Shown: positions 14,317 through 22,254 of the stretch, piece by piece | Layout: every line of letters begins with the position of its first letter | Position numbering within the stretch: position 1 is the stretch's first letter | Notes under the pieces: generated by a model | Databases searched by the model: none | What the model was told of the DNA's origin: nothing | The model's input: only the letters and a program-made list of their open reading frames with translations | Translations under genes and position numbers: made by a program | Assembly (NCBI RefSeq): GCF_003815675.1 | Contig: NZ_CP033918.1 | Span: 3,658,001-3,722,000 of the forward strand | DNA length: 64,000 bases | Direction: 5' to 3' | Origin: Chryseobacterium sp. G0186 | Lineage (GTDB): Bacteria; Bacteroidota; Bacteroidia; Flavobacteriales; Weeksellaceae

Positions 14317-16596
14317 ATGAAAAAGTTTTACATTTTTACCATGCTTTTTCTGTTTGCATTGTTTACAAATGCCCAGATAAAAGTACAAGGGGTACCCCGA
14401 AATGATCTTTCAGGGAACACCCAATTAAATACCATTAATAATACGACAACTACGATCAGCTTTTCTGATATCCAATATTGGGTAGGAACAGGTTCAAATC
14501 AGGCTGCTTTTGTTGTACAGTGGAATGACAGTAAAAATCCTGATGCCTTGGTGTGGGGATTTAGATGGGACGGAAATGCTACAGGAGAAGATATGATTAA
14601 GGCCATTGCAAAGGCAGATCATAGATTTTATACCTTATTATATCAGGGAACTCAGTTTGGAACAGCAATCGGAGGATTTGGTTTTGATCTGGACGCACAA
14701 AACAGCAGGGCGCTTATTAAAAATGGAAACAGCGTTTATCCATTATATCCTCTAAACGGTATTGTCAATACAACAGCCTATGATTTTGATGATTATGTGG
14801 CACAAGATACCAATGATCACTGGAATTCCGGATGGTATAACGGATTCTGGTCTTATTGGGTGAAAGATCCTGCAGATACAGATTTCGGGTTTTCAGGAGT
14901 GGGAGCAACTACCCGTGTTCTTCAAAACGGATCATGGGATGTATGGAACTACAGCCCAATGTCAGGATCATTTCCAATATCGTCTACATTTACACCCGTT
15001 TCTCCTTATGTAAGTTCTACTAATTTTACCAATGGATTCTTTATGGTGAATGAAGAATGGTACGGACATACAAACGGTTCAGTTAACTTTATAGACAATA
15101 ACGGACAGATCACCAATCGTGTTTACAGCAATGCAAACAACAATCATGCTTTCGGAGCAACAACGCAATTCGGAACCATCTACGGAGATAAATTCTATTT
15201 CGTATCCAAGCAGGAGGCGGATGGCGGAGACTCACAGTATACCCCTGGAGGGAGACTTGTCATTGCCAATGCACAGACGATGCAAAAAATTGCCGGCTTT
15301 AATGATATTGGAGGCGGAGATGGAAGATCTTTCCTTGGAGTGAATGAACACAAAGGATATATTGGCGCTTCCAACGGTATCTATTTATTTAATATTGACA
15401 ATCTGCAGGTTGGAAATCTAATTGCTACAACAGGAGGTGGAAGCCAATATGCAGGGCAGATTGGGAATATGATCCGTACGTCAAAATATGTTTTTGCAGT
15501 AAAGCAGAGTACAGGAATTTTAGTGATTGATCCTAATACAGATACTGTGGTGAGTACAATTGCAGGTGCTTTCATTTCTATTGCCCAGGCAAAAGATGGA
15601 AGTGTTTGGGCAATTCAGAATCAAAAATTGGCCAATATAAACCCTACAGATCTTTCAGTACAGTATTATAATATTCCTACGACTCAATATTCTGATTCAT
15701 GGGGGGCCTGGAACGCAGGAAGCTTTACAGCAAGTAATACAGAGAATACTTTATATTGGATCAAAGGAGGAAATGGATTTGTTCCCGGAAATCAAGTTGT
15801 AAAATTCAATGTAACGACTAAAGCATTTAATGAAAGCTTTATTACTCTTCCGGGACAGACAGGAACCTACAAGCAAATTCCTTATGGAGCAGCACTTCGT
15901 GTAAATCCGTCCACAGGAAATCTTATCCTGAATACTACAGAAAGCGGATATGGGGCACACTTCCAAAAGAACTGGATCCATACCTATGACCCTAGTGGAA
16001 CCCTGATCAATACCAAAACATTGGATGATTACTATTGGTTTCCTTCATTAGCCGTATTTCCGGATAATACAGCGCCAACCGTGAGTAATACGTTCCCATC
16101 TCAGTTGACGGCAGCAAATATTACTTCTATTGATCTTAAAACTATGGTTTCCGACGATGACAGCTTTGGAGCATCCATCGTAAAATCTATAAAATCAAAT
16201 AATAATCCTACAGTTGCTTCCGCAGAGATTAATGCAAACGAGGAATTGATAATTACTCCAATTTCTTCAGGAACTGCTACTATCGTCATTAGTTTCAATT
16301 CTAATGGTAAAGTTGTTGATAAAACGCTTACTGTAAATAGTTTAGGAGCTACTTTAGCAACTACTGAGGTGAAGAAACTAGAATTCAGCATTTACCCGAA
16401 CCCGGTAACTGATATTCTTTACATCAAGACACCTGAAAAACTTACCAGCGTAGCAATATATGATGCTTCCGGTAAAATAATCAATACACAGTTCAGTAAT
16501 GGACAAGTAAATGTAAGTATGTTACCAAAAGGAATGTATATTCTAAAAGCAACAACAGACAAAGCTGTTTATCAGGAGAAACTGATCAAAAAATAA
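14317..16596 (+). CDS. T9SS-secreted multidomain protein with propeller region, cobalamin operon
   Basis: A 759-residue protein with a signal peptide (about 1-19). The N-terminal domain (about 20-240) is rich in Trp/Tyr (YWVGTGSNQAAFVVQWND, VWGFRWDG). Propeller-like repeats of the DUF5074 type follow (about 245-575; FMVNEEWYGH, GRLVIANAQTMQ), then an Ig-like linker and a T9SS type A sorting domain in the last 75 residues (FSIYPNPVTDILYI up to the terminal LIKK). It should therefore be exported by the gliding-motility secretion system and attached to the surface. It is the last gene before a strong terminator. A second B12-binding propeller is a reasonable inference, not proven. Confidence 0.8.
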   Translation: MKKFYIFTMLFLFALFTNAQIKVQGVPRNDLSGNTQLNTINNTTTTISFSDIQYWVGTGSNQAAFVVQWNDSKNPDALVWGFRWDGNATGEDMIKAIAKADHRFYTLLYQGTQFGTAIGGFGFDLDAQNSRALIKNGNSVYPLYPLNGIVNTTAYDFDDYVAQDTNDHWNSGWYNGFWSYWVKDPADTDFGFSGVGATTRVLQNGSWDVWNYSPMSGSFPISSTFTPVSPYVSSTNFTNGFFMVNEEWYGHTNGSVNFIDNNGQITNRVYSNANNNHAFGATTQFGTIYGDKFYFVSKQEADGGDSQYTPGGRLVIANAQTMQKIAGFNDIGGGDGRSFLGVNEHKGYIGASNGIYLFNIDNLQVGNLIATTGGGSQYAGQIGNMIRTSKYVFAVKQSTGILVIDPNTDTVVSTIAGAFISIAQAKDGSVWAIQNQKLANINPTDLSVQYYNIPTTQYSDSWGAWNAGSFTASNTENTLYWIKGGNGFVPGNQVVKFNVTTKAFNESFITLPGQTGTYKQIPYGAALRVNPSTGNLILNTTESGYGAHFQKNWIHTYDPSGTLINTKTLDDYYWFPSLAVFPDNTAPTVSNTFPSQLTAANITSIDLKTMVSDDDSFGASIVKSIKSNNNPTVASAEINANEELIITPISSGTATIVISFNSNGKVVDKTLTVNSLGATLATTEVKKLEFSIYPNPVTDILYIKTPEKLTSVAIYDASGKIINTQFSNGQVNVSMLPKGMYILKATTDKAVYQEKLIKK

Positions 16597-16627
16597 TTTT
16601 AGCATAGCTAATTTTTGTTTCACTCTG

Positions 16628-16656
16628 CCCCGGCCAAGAATTGGCCGGGGTTTTTT
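16628..16656 (+). terminator. Terminator of the cobalamin operon
   Basis: CCCCGGCCAA (16628-16637) pairs perfectly with TTGGCCGGGG (16641-16650) across a 3-base loop and is followed by six T. It lies 31 bases after the stop codon of the T9SS protein. Confidence 0.95.
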
Positions 16657-16772
16657 AATATCGGTTACTTATTATTGTGATCGCTTCTTCTTAGTAGCCA
16701 ATGAGAGTAGTTTATAAATAATATATTTTTATTGCTCTAGATTTTGAACTTTTATACATTGAGATATTATAA

Positions 16773-16815
16773 CAAAAAAATACGGCAGGCTTGAAAAGCC
16801 TGCCGTATTTTTTTA
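16773..16815 (-). terminator. Terminator for the minus-strand T9SS gene
   Basis: A 13-bp perfect stem (16780-16792 with 16796-16808) is flanked by A-run and T-run on the two sides, so it can act in both directions. It lies just after the stop codon of the gene at 16829. Confidence 0.92.
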
Positions 16816-16828
16816 TCTCTTTTTCGTA

Positions 16829-17608
16829 TTATTTAAGTAAAATTTTATTGGAATATGTTTTTCCGTCTTTTGTTTGAAGTTTCATGATGTAAATTCCTTC
16901 AGGCTGCTTCGTTTCAAATATATTGGATTGAAGCTTGGTACGGAATACCTCTTTTCCTGATGGATTGATTAAGGTCACCTCAGAATCTTTTAATGGAAGA
17001 TTTTTATCAAGGGTAACCTGTCCGTCCTTGCTGTGAGCTAAAAGACTAATGAAAGGATCTCTGTACTGGTAACCATAATATACCCTAAGTTCCCCGCCTA
17101 AATTCAGTAAGCCGGAATTAACGTTTATTTTAATTCGGTCATAGGGAATATTCATGGTAAGTTCAATCTCACCCTTGCTAGGGTCTGTATCCCCAAGTTT
17201 AATAATACTGTTACTCAGACTCTGATAATCATTGTTTGAAACATCTCCATTAAATGTTTCAATAGATACCCCTCCCAGTACCTGTGCAGATAGGGGAGTT
17301 CCGTTTGAACCAATACCTATCACCAGCTTATTGGTATAAGCACTATTCGGGAAAATTAATGTTTGCTCAGTACGGGCTAGCAAACCTACTGACACCTGTA
17401 GAACAGAATAATCATTTTCATTGCTTCCTACTGCGTTTTGTGGATTTACTACACCGCAACCTATGCAGATACCATACACTTGATTGGTTTGGCTGGTGGC
17501 ATAATACTTTACAATTTGTGCAAAAGACATAGAGTTCATTAAGAACAGGAAAAGGGCAGACATAGCTGCTTTTAAGGCATGCTGTCTCAATAATAAATTG
17601 GTTTTCAT
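16829..17608 (-). CDS. T9SS sorting-domain surface protein, paralogue 1
   Basis: A 259-residue secreted protein: a signal peptide (about 1-30, ending SMSFA), a beta-rich central domain and a type A T9SS sorting domain from about 190 (NGKEVF-like GKEVFRTKL, then GIYIMKLQTKDGKTY, ending KILLK). The mature N-terminus carries a CxxC-like pair (Cys48, Cys51) in GICIGCGVVNPQNAVG followed by NENDYS. The neighbour at 17823 shares this motif and the whole layout, so the two are tandem duplicates. I recognise no catalytic motif; a carbohydrate- or matrix-binding role is possible but unproven. Confidence 0.82.
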   Translation of the reverse strand: MKTNLLLRQHALKAAMSALFLFLMNSMSFAQIVKYYATSQTNQVYGICIGCGVVNPQNAVGSNENDYSVLQVSVGLLARTEQTLIFPNSAYTNKLVIGIGSNGTPLSAQVLGGVSIETFNGDVSNNDYQSLSNSIIKLGDTDPSKGEIELTMNIPYDRIKINVNSGLLNLGGELRVYYGYQYRDPFISLLAHSKDGQVTLDKNLPLKDSEVTLINPSGKEVFRTKLQSNIFETKQPEGIYIMKLQTKDGKTYSNKILLK

Positions 17609-17775
17609 ATTTTTGAATTTTAAGATTTTAGCTTTTTGTAAATTTACATATAAAATGATTATGTTGATAAATTTATTTCTTTTTTTTGTGATTTATTAAT
17701 AATTGATTTAAATAAAAATATATTGTTAATTTAATATCAATATCTAAGTGGTTTTATTTCCTAACCATTAAGCAT

Positions 17776-17812
17776 AAAAAAACGGCAACCTTAATAAGAT
17801 TGCCGTTTCTGT
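17776..17812 (-). terminator. Terminator for the second minus-strand T9SS gene
   Basis: AAACGGCAA (17780-17788) pairs with TTGCCGTTT (17800-17808), with extra pairs inside, and the minus-strand transcript ends in a T-run. The stop codon of the gene at 17823 is 10 bases away. Confidence 0.88.
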
Positions 17813-17822
17813 TTTTTATAAA

Positions 17823-18596
17823 TTATTTAATAATGATTTTTTTAGAATACGTTTTTCCATCCTTAGTCTGGACAGTCATAAAATAGATTCCCTCAGGCTG
17901 GTTTGATTCAAAGGTTTGAGATCTCAGTTTAGAACGGTATACTTCCTTACCTGAAGTATTCGTTAATGCTACTTCAGCTCCTTCCAACGGAATATTTCCA
18001 TTCAGGGTAACCTGGCCGTTCTGGCTGTGTGCCATAATATTGATCAATGGATCCTGGTAGGCATAATAAATTCTGAATCCGCCTCCAAGACTTAAGACTC
18101 CCCCTGTAAGGCCTATTCTTATACCATCATAAGGTTTTTCCGGCTTAAATTCTACGGTACCTCTGTTAGGTGTTGCACCAAGCTTTAGTAAGCTTACGTC
18201 TATAGCTCTGCGATCGTCATTAGAGCTGCCTCCATTCATTGTTTCAAGAGTTACGCCGCTTAGAAGCTGTACAGATAAAGGAATATTGTCAGTTCCAATA
18301 CCTACAACAAGTCTTGTGTCTGATCTAAGGTCTGGAAAAGTTAACGTCTGTTGAATTCCACCTAACAATACCGTTCCAAGTACCATCGTTGAATAATCAT
18401 TTTCATTATCTCCCACAGCATTCATAGGATTATCTACACGACATCCTAGACACAAAACCCCAAAAACACCTGAGTTCTGTGCGTGTGCATAAATCCTGTT
18501 CTGTGCAAAAGTTAATGTTTGGATAGAGAATAAAAATAAGGCTCCTAATACAGCCTTAAAAGAAAACTGATTTCCCAAGAGTAAATTAAGTTTCAT
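17823..18596 (-). CDS. T9SS sorting-domain surface protein, paralogue 2
   Basis: A 257-residue paralogue of the protein at 16829. It has a signal peptide (about 1-31), the motif GVLCLGCRVDNPMNAVG with Cys49 and Cys52 and the same NENDYS block, a beta-rich body, and a T9SS sorting domain ending GIYFMTVQTKDGKTYSKK and IIIK. Each copy has its own terminator, so they are probably separate transcription units rather than an operon. Duplication with separate regulation suggests two versions of a surface ligand or binding protein. Confidence 0.82.
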   Translation of the reverse strand: MKLNLLLGNQFSFKAVLGALFLFSIQTLTFAQNRIYAHAQNSGVFGVLCLGCRVDNPMNAVGDNENDYSTMVLGTVLLGGIQQTLTFPDLRSDTRLVVGIGTDNIPLSVQLLSGVTLETMNGGSSNDDRRAIDVSLLKLGATPNRGTVEFKPEKPYDGIRIGLTGGVLSLGGGFRIYYAYQDPLINIMAHSQNGQVTLNGNIPLEGAEVALTNTSGKEVYRSKLRSQTFESNQPEGIYFMTVQTKDGKTYSKKIIIK

Positions 18597-18627
18597 GTTA
18601 TTTATTTTTTTGATGAATAGTTTTAGT

Positions 18628-18662
18628 CAAATTTAAGCATTAAAAGGAAAAGTAGAAAACAA
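18628..18662 (-). promoter_or_regulatory. Promoter candidate for the T9SS gene at 17823
   Basis: On the minus strand TAAATTTG (18628-18635) fits the -7 consensus, with TTG (18660-18662) 24 bases upstream, slightly beyond the usual distance. It lies 32 bases before the start codon. Confidence 0.4.
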
Positions 18663-18885
18663 TATTTCCATTTATAGTGATTTTTAAGATGAAATTTAAT
18701 ATTGCTCAAAAAATAAAGAAATTGAGATACCTATTTTGATAGCTGAGAATAAACAATTCGGAAATTGAAAGAAAATAAACATGACTAAGTAAGCAATTAC
18801 ATGATGATCGGAGTGCAGAAGTTACCAATTGTAAAGATCTGTCTTAAGAGAGTAGTGGAATAAACCTTTGTCGGTGAGTATATAA
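18663..18885. other. Gap without recognisable genes
   Basis: Between the T9SS promoter and the tRNA terminator I see only AT-rich sequence with no ORF, RNA motif or clear repeat. Confidence 0.5.
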
Positions 18886-18921
18886 AAGCAAAAAGAGAAG
18901 ACTTAATTAAGTCTTCTCTTT
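18886..18921 (-). terminator. Terminator of the tRNA-Glu array
   Basis: A perfect 30-base palindrome (18892-18921, 15-bp arms) begins directly after the 3' end of the last tRNA-Glu on the minus strand. The minus-strand transcript continues into T residues. Confidence 0.85.
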
Positions 18922-18922
18922 G

Positions 18923-18994
18923 TAGCCCGTAGGGGAATCGAACCCCTCTTACCAGAATGAAAATCTGAGGTCCTAACCGATAGACGAACGGGCC
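18923..18994 (-). tRNA. tRNA-Glu (anticodon TTC), array copy 1
   Basis: The 72-nt minus-strand sequence folds as a full cloverleaf: acceptor GGCCCGT with ACGGGCT (first pair is G-T), discriminator A, T-loop GGTTCGATTCC, anticodon loop TTTTCAT giving TTC. It is identical to the copies at 19059 and 19216. CCA is not encoded. It is the most downstream tRNA of the array. Confidence 0.97.
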
Positions 18995-19004
18995 CTCTAT
19001 CTTC

Positions 19005-19020
19005 CATTACCGAAGTAATG
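19005..19020 (-). other. UUCG tetraloop hairpin between two tRNA-Glu genes
   Basis: On the minus strand CATTAC-TTCG-GTAATG forms a 6-bp stem closed by C(UUCG)G, an extra-stable tetraloop. It has no T-run, so it is more likely a processing or stability signal between tRNA 2 and tRNA 1 than a terminator. Confidence 0.5.
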
Positions 19021-19058
19021 TGTTAGTTTTGTTTTTATAAGTGTCAACTCTTAGTTTG

Positions 19059-19130
19059 TAGCCCGTAGGGGAATCGAACCCCTCTTACCAGAATGAAAAT
19101 CTGAGGTCCTAACCGATAGACGAACGGGCC
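19059..19130 (-). tRNA. tRNA-Glu (anticodon TTC), array copy 2
   Basis: This is the middle of three identical 72-nt tRNA-Glu genes, with the same cloverleaf and TTC anticodon as the copies at 18923 and 19216. It is separated from copy 1 by 64 bases that contain a UUCG hairpin. Confidence 0.97.
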
Positions 19131-19173
19131 GGTTAGATTTTTTATAAAGAATAGCTTTTCTACTTTTGCCTTT

Positions 19174-19204
19174 AAAAAACCACTGATGTTATACAGTGGT
19201 TTTT
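19174..19204 (-). terminator. Terminator inside the rpsT/tRNA-Glu cluster
   Basis: AAAAACCACTG (19175-19185) pairs with CAGTGGTTTTT (19194-19204), and the minus-strand product ends in T residues. It lies just after the 3' end of the tRNA at 19216, so rpsT and that tRNA could form one unit while the other two tRNAs are transcribed separately or by read-through. Confidence 0.75.
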
Positions 19205-19215
19205 CAAGATTTAAG

Positions 19216-19287
19216 TAGCCCGTAGGGGAATCGAACCCCTCTTACCAGAATGAAAATCTGAGGTCCTAACCGATAGACGAACGGGCC
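19216..19287 (-). tRNA. tRNA-Glu (anticodon TTC), array copy 3
   Basis: The third identical 72-nt tRNA-Glu(TTC). Its 5' end is only 10 bases after the rpsT stop codon on the same strand, so it may be cut from the rpsT transcript by RNase P. Confidence 0.97.
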
Positions 19288-19297
19288 AGCTATACTT

Positions 19298-19552
19298 TTA
19301 CGCTAATTTATTAACGTGCTTTGTTAATTTGCTTTTTAAGTTAGCCGCTTTGTTTTTGTGGATAATATTTTTCTTAGCTAATTTATCCAATAAAGCGATA
19401 ACTTTTGGCAGTTGCTCTGTAGCAGCAGCTTTATTTTCTTCATTTCTTAATACTTTCAAAGCTGTTCTAGCAGTCTTGTGGTAGTATCTGTTACGAAGTC
19501 TTCTAACTTCGTTTTGTCTAATTCTCTTTAACGCTGATTTATGATTTGCCAT
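19298..19552 (-). CDS. rpsT: 30S ribosomal protein S20
   Basis: An 84-residue basic protein beginning [15 protein letters not shown], the typical S20 N-terminus, and continuing as a Lys/Arg/Ala-rich helical protein that binds 16S rRNA. The frame is open 7 codons further upstream to 19573, but the MANHK start at 19552 matches the family and lies after the promoter at 19571-19602. A tRNA-Glu follows 10 bases after its stop codon. Confidence 0.97.
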   Translation of the reverse strand: MANHKSALKRIRQNEVRRLRNRYYHKTARTALKVLRNEENKAAATEQLPKVIALLDKLAKKNIIHKNKAANLKSKLTKHVNKLA

Positions 19553-19570
19553 ATCGTTTAAATGTGAGTG

Positions 19571-19602
19571 CAAAACTATAAACTTTTTTCTAAACTACCA
19601 AA
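19571..19602 (-). promoter_or_regulatory. rpsT promoter
   Basis: On the minus strand TTTG (19599-19602), a 20-base spacer and TAGTTTTG (19571-19578) match the Bacteroidota consensus closely. The start codon at 19552 follows 18 bases later. Confidence 0.75.
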
Positions 19603-19618
19603 TTTATTTTCAAAAATT

Positions 19619-19939
19619 TTAATTTTCTTCTGAAAGGTACTTTCTAAGTTTATTTATTGCTTGTTCTATTTTTAAATTTTCTTGTTCTTTTTCTAATTTT
19701 TTGATCGTATTTCCCAGCATGATCAGTGCATTATTCCATTCTCCAGTGGTATTGGTGAAAGTAAGTTCATCAATTGTTACTTCAAAAGCAACCCTTTCTC
19801 CAGTCCTGTAAAGTCTGAAACTGATTTTATCATCTCTGCCTGTTATCCCGTCTTCATTGATTCGCAAATCGTAACTTTTGGGGTTAGAGTGGATTTTCTT
19901 AAAAAGCAATTTTGCTTCTTGTATTTTTAAATCCGGCAT
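19619..19939 (-). CDS. Small conserved-looking cytoplasmic protein, unknown function
   Basis: A 106-residue soluble protein with no signal peptide or membrane segment. The first two-thirds look like a small beta-rich fold (YDLRINEDGITGRDDKISFR, GERVAFEVTIDELTF); the last 35 residues are charged and helical (KKLEKEQENLKIEQAINKL), possibly a coiled coil. I recognise no family. It ends about 17 bases upstream of the rpsT promoter on the same strand and is probably its own unit. Confidence 0.6.
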   Translation of the reverse strand: MPDLKIQEAKLLFKKIHSNPKSYDLRINEDGITGRDDKISFRLYRTGERVAFEVTIDELTFTNTTGEWNNALIMLGNTIKKLEKEQENLKIEQAINKLRKYLSEEN

Positions 19940-20200
19940 GATATAAAATTTGGTAGCCTGTAGAGAACTACAAACAATGATTTATCAATAATATTTTTCA
20001 TCAGTGTAACCATATTTGAGTGACCAATTATGGTTAAATTTTTTGCAAATATAATGCTTTTGTAACATATAATGTAATAGTAATTTGATTTTTAAAATAA
20101 CAAACGAGAAAATTTTTTCAAGAAAGCAACAAAAGTTGGCTGTCAATATAATTTAACTTTAATATCTGATTAAGGTTTTAAAGTATTTGATTGAGGCTTA
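19940..20200. other. AT-rich gap without genes
   Basis: This divergent region between the small protein gene and the metalloprotease gene shows only A/T-rich tracts apart from the protease promoter at its right end. Confidence 0.5.
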
Positions 20201-20231
20201 TTTGCTTGATATGTAGTTTTTTATATATTTG
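20201..20231 (+). promoter_or_regulatory. Promoter of the secreted metalloprotease gene
   Basis: TTTG (20201-20204), a 19-base spacer and TATATTTG (20224-20231) match the Bacteroidota consensus; the ATG follows 14 bases later. Confidence 0.75.
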
Positions 20232-20245
20232 TAAAAAAAACAAAG

Positions 20246-22063
20246 ATGAAAAAAATGTTACTTGTCATCATGCCATTCTTGGGCATGATGATATCTGCAC
20301 AAGAACTGTGTGGATTTGATCAAGTTCAGCAGGAACTTGAAATGAAAAATCCTGAAATACAAAAGGCAAGGGAAGAAGCGGAAGCACGCTTTTTGAAGAT
20401 GGATGTAAAAGAATATCTTAATAAAGTAGGGGCAACTTCTAAAAACGGGCAATATACCGGACCAATCTATGAAATTCCTGTTGTGGTGCATGTCATAGAA
20501 TCTTCTGCAGCTTCTAATGCATCCTTTGCACTTACTGATGCGCAAATTCAAACATGGATAGAAAACTGCAACAAAATGTACGCGACTACGTATGGGAATG
20601 GTTTCTTTCCGGAGGGAAACGGAATTGATGACGGAAATGTTATTCCATTTAAACTGGTATTGGCTAAAAGAACCCCACAGTGTACAAGTACTAATGGGAT
20701 TATACGATATAATGGCAGTATCTTTCCGGAATATGACACGAAAGGTATGCGGAATAGTGGAACAACTGGGCCTACGGCAAGTGATATAATAGGCATTGCG
20801 CCACATTGGGCAGAAAATTATTATTATAATATTTATCTAGTTATTGGTTTTGATTCACCTAATGGGGGAATCAATGGCTGGTCTGGTTTCCCGGCGAATC
20901 CGGATAAGGACTATCACTCTTTTATGAAAGTGGCTGTAGTTAAAAATACTCATAGCGTTACTTTGGCACATGAATTTGCACATTCAATTGGATTGTATCA
21001 TCCTTTTAACGGGATTTCCACAAATCCATCTTCTCCGCAGGCTTCGGATTGTCCAGATAATTCTGACTGTACAACTAAAAATGACAGAGTGTGTGACACA
21101 GAGCCTACTGCCAGTCTTTTGAATGTTTCCCCTTTCCCCTCCAATACAGATGTCAATCCATGTACAGCATTGCCTTATCAAGGTATTCAGTATAATATTA
21201 TGAATTATACTTCCCGTCGAAAAAAGTTTACTTCCGGGCAGAGAGATCGTGGCGTAGCGATGTTTATGCAGAGCCGTTCAAGTCTGACCACTTCTTTGGG
21301 AGGAACTGATCTGACTACAAATCCTTCTCCTCTTAATACTTTGGCTGCTTCTGCCTGTAATCCGGCGGGGGTCAATAATGGAGGAAACTATGGAATGGGT
21401 CCTCGCAGAGTGCAGCTGGGCAGTATTGATTTTAGGACTTCTTCATCCAGCGGTTTAGATTATTATGTTGATTATAGTTTACTGAGCTGTATTAATCCTT
21501 CGGTGTATACTGATCTTAGCACTACCTCCAATCAACTAAAGGTAAGCATTACTAACTATAGCCAATTTGTAAAGGCTTGGATTGATTATAACAATAACGG
21601 TATTTTTGAGGCTTCAGAGCTTATTGGAGCTTCACCTGGCAGGGTTTCTGTTGGGGCGTCTCCATATGTGATCACTTTTACTCCTCCTGTGGACGCAGTG
21701 AAGGATACCTATTTAAGAATGAGAATAATAGCTGACGACTCCAACAATACTCCTTGTCAAAACTTAAGCTATGGCCAGGTTGAAGATTATGCGGTAAGAA
21801 TTCTGGGATTAACTTTAAATACGAATGAAGTCAAAAAATCAGACAGTTCAGTTCATTATTCTGAAAACAGTAACTCGTTGATTCTTGTTAATGGTGGCTC
21901 TAAAAAATTTGGAGCCTATGAAATTTACGATATCAGTGGAAAATTGTTGCAAAAAGGAAAATCTGATACAAATGAGATAAAATTAATCTTTTCTAACAAA
22001 GGAATTTATGTTCTTACGTTTACGGCTAACGGCCAGAAAGTATCGAAAAAATTCATGCAATAA
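20246..22063 (+). CDS. Secreted zinc metalloprotease (pappalysin/M43-like) with GEVED and T9SS domains
   Basis: A 605-residue secreted protease. A signal peptide (about 1-18) and a pro-like helical region lead to a catalytic domain (about 75-345) with HEFAHSIGLYH: zinc ligands His242, His246 and His252, catalytic Glu243, and a Met-turn in YNIMNYTS at about 325. This is the metzincin layout of the M43 family. A GEVED-type domain follows (about 420-530; AWIDYNNNGIFEASELIG and YGQVEDYAVRI), and the end carries a T9SS-like sorting region (EIYDISGKLL, GIYVLTF, ending KKFMQ). Substrates are unknown. The gene is alone between its own promoter and terminator. Confidence 0.92.
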   Translation: MKKMLLVIMPFLGMMISAQELCGFDQVQQELEMKNPEIQKAREEAEARFLKMDVKEYLNKVGATSKNGQYTGPIYEIPVVVHVIESSAASNASFALTDAQIQTWIENCNKMYATTYGNGFFPEGNGIDDGNVIPFKLVLAKRTPQCTSTNGIIRYNGSIFPEYDTKGMRNSGTTGPTASDIIGIAPHWAENYYYNIYLVIGFDSPNGGINGWSGFPANPDKDYHSFMKVAVVKNTHSVTLAHEFAHSIGLYHPFNGISTNPSSPQASDCPDNSDCTTKNDRVCDTEPTASLLNVSPFPSNTDVNPCTALPYQGIQYNIMNYTSRRKKFTSGQRDRGVAMFMQSRSSLTTSLGGTDLTTNPSPLNTLAASACNPAGVNNGGNYGMGPRRVQLGSIDFRTSSSSGLDYYVDYSLLSCINPSVYTDLSTTSNQLKVSITNYSQFVKAWIDYNNNGIFEASELIGASPGRVSVGASPYVITFTPPVDAVKDTYLRMRIIADDSNNTPCQNLSYGQVEDYAVRILGLTLNTNEVKKSDSSVHYSENSNSLILVNGGSKKFGAYEIYDISGKLLQKGKSDTNEIKLIFSNKGIYVLTFTANGQKVSKKFMQ

Positions 22064-22078
22064 TTCCATCCAAAACCC

Positions 22079-22119
22079 AAAAGAGACCGTTTCACAACTC
22101 GTGGAAACGGTCTCTTTAA
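22079..22119 (+). terminator. Terminator of the metalloprotease gene
   Basis: A perfect 13-bp stem (22081-22093 with 22104-22116) follows an A-run and ends in T residues, 17 bases after the stop codon. It also separates the gene from the minus-strand tRNA behind it. Confidence 0.88.
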
Positions 22120-22122
22120 ATG

Positions 22123-22194
22123 TAGCCTATAGGGGAATCGAACCCCTGTTGCAAGAATGAAAATCTTGAGTCCTGACCACTAGACGAATAGGCC
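22123..22194 (-). tRNA. tRNA-Glu (anticodon TTC), divergent variant
   Basis: A 72-nt minus-strand cloverleaf with acceptor GGCCTAT/ATAGGCT, anticodon stem CAAGA/TCTTG and loop TTTTCAT (TTC). It differs from the three array copies in the acceptor, D-arm and anticodon stem but keeps the same anticodon and T-loop, so it is a second tRNA-Glu species. Confidence 0.95.
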
Positions 22195-22254
22195 AAATTT
22201 TGAGGTTGCAAAAGTAACAATTAACTTTTAAACTTCAAAATTATTTTTTTAAAA

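Noticed and set aside
16829..18596. Recent insertion of a mobile element carrying the two T9SS paralogues
   Set aside because: No inverted ends, target duplication or transposase; separate terminators and moderate divergence fit an old tandem duplication better.
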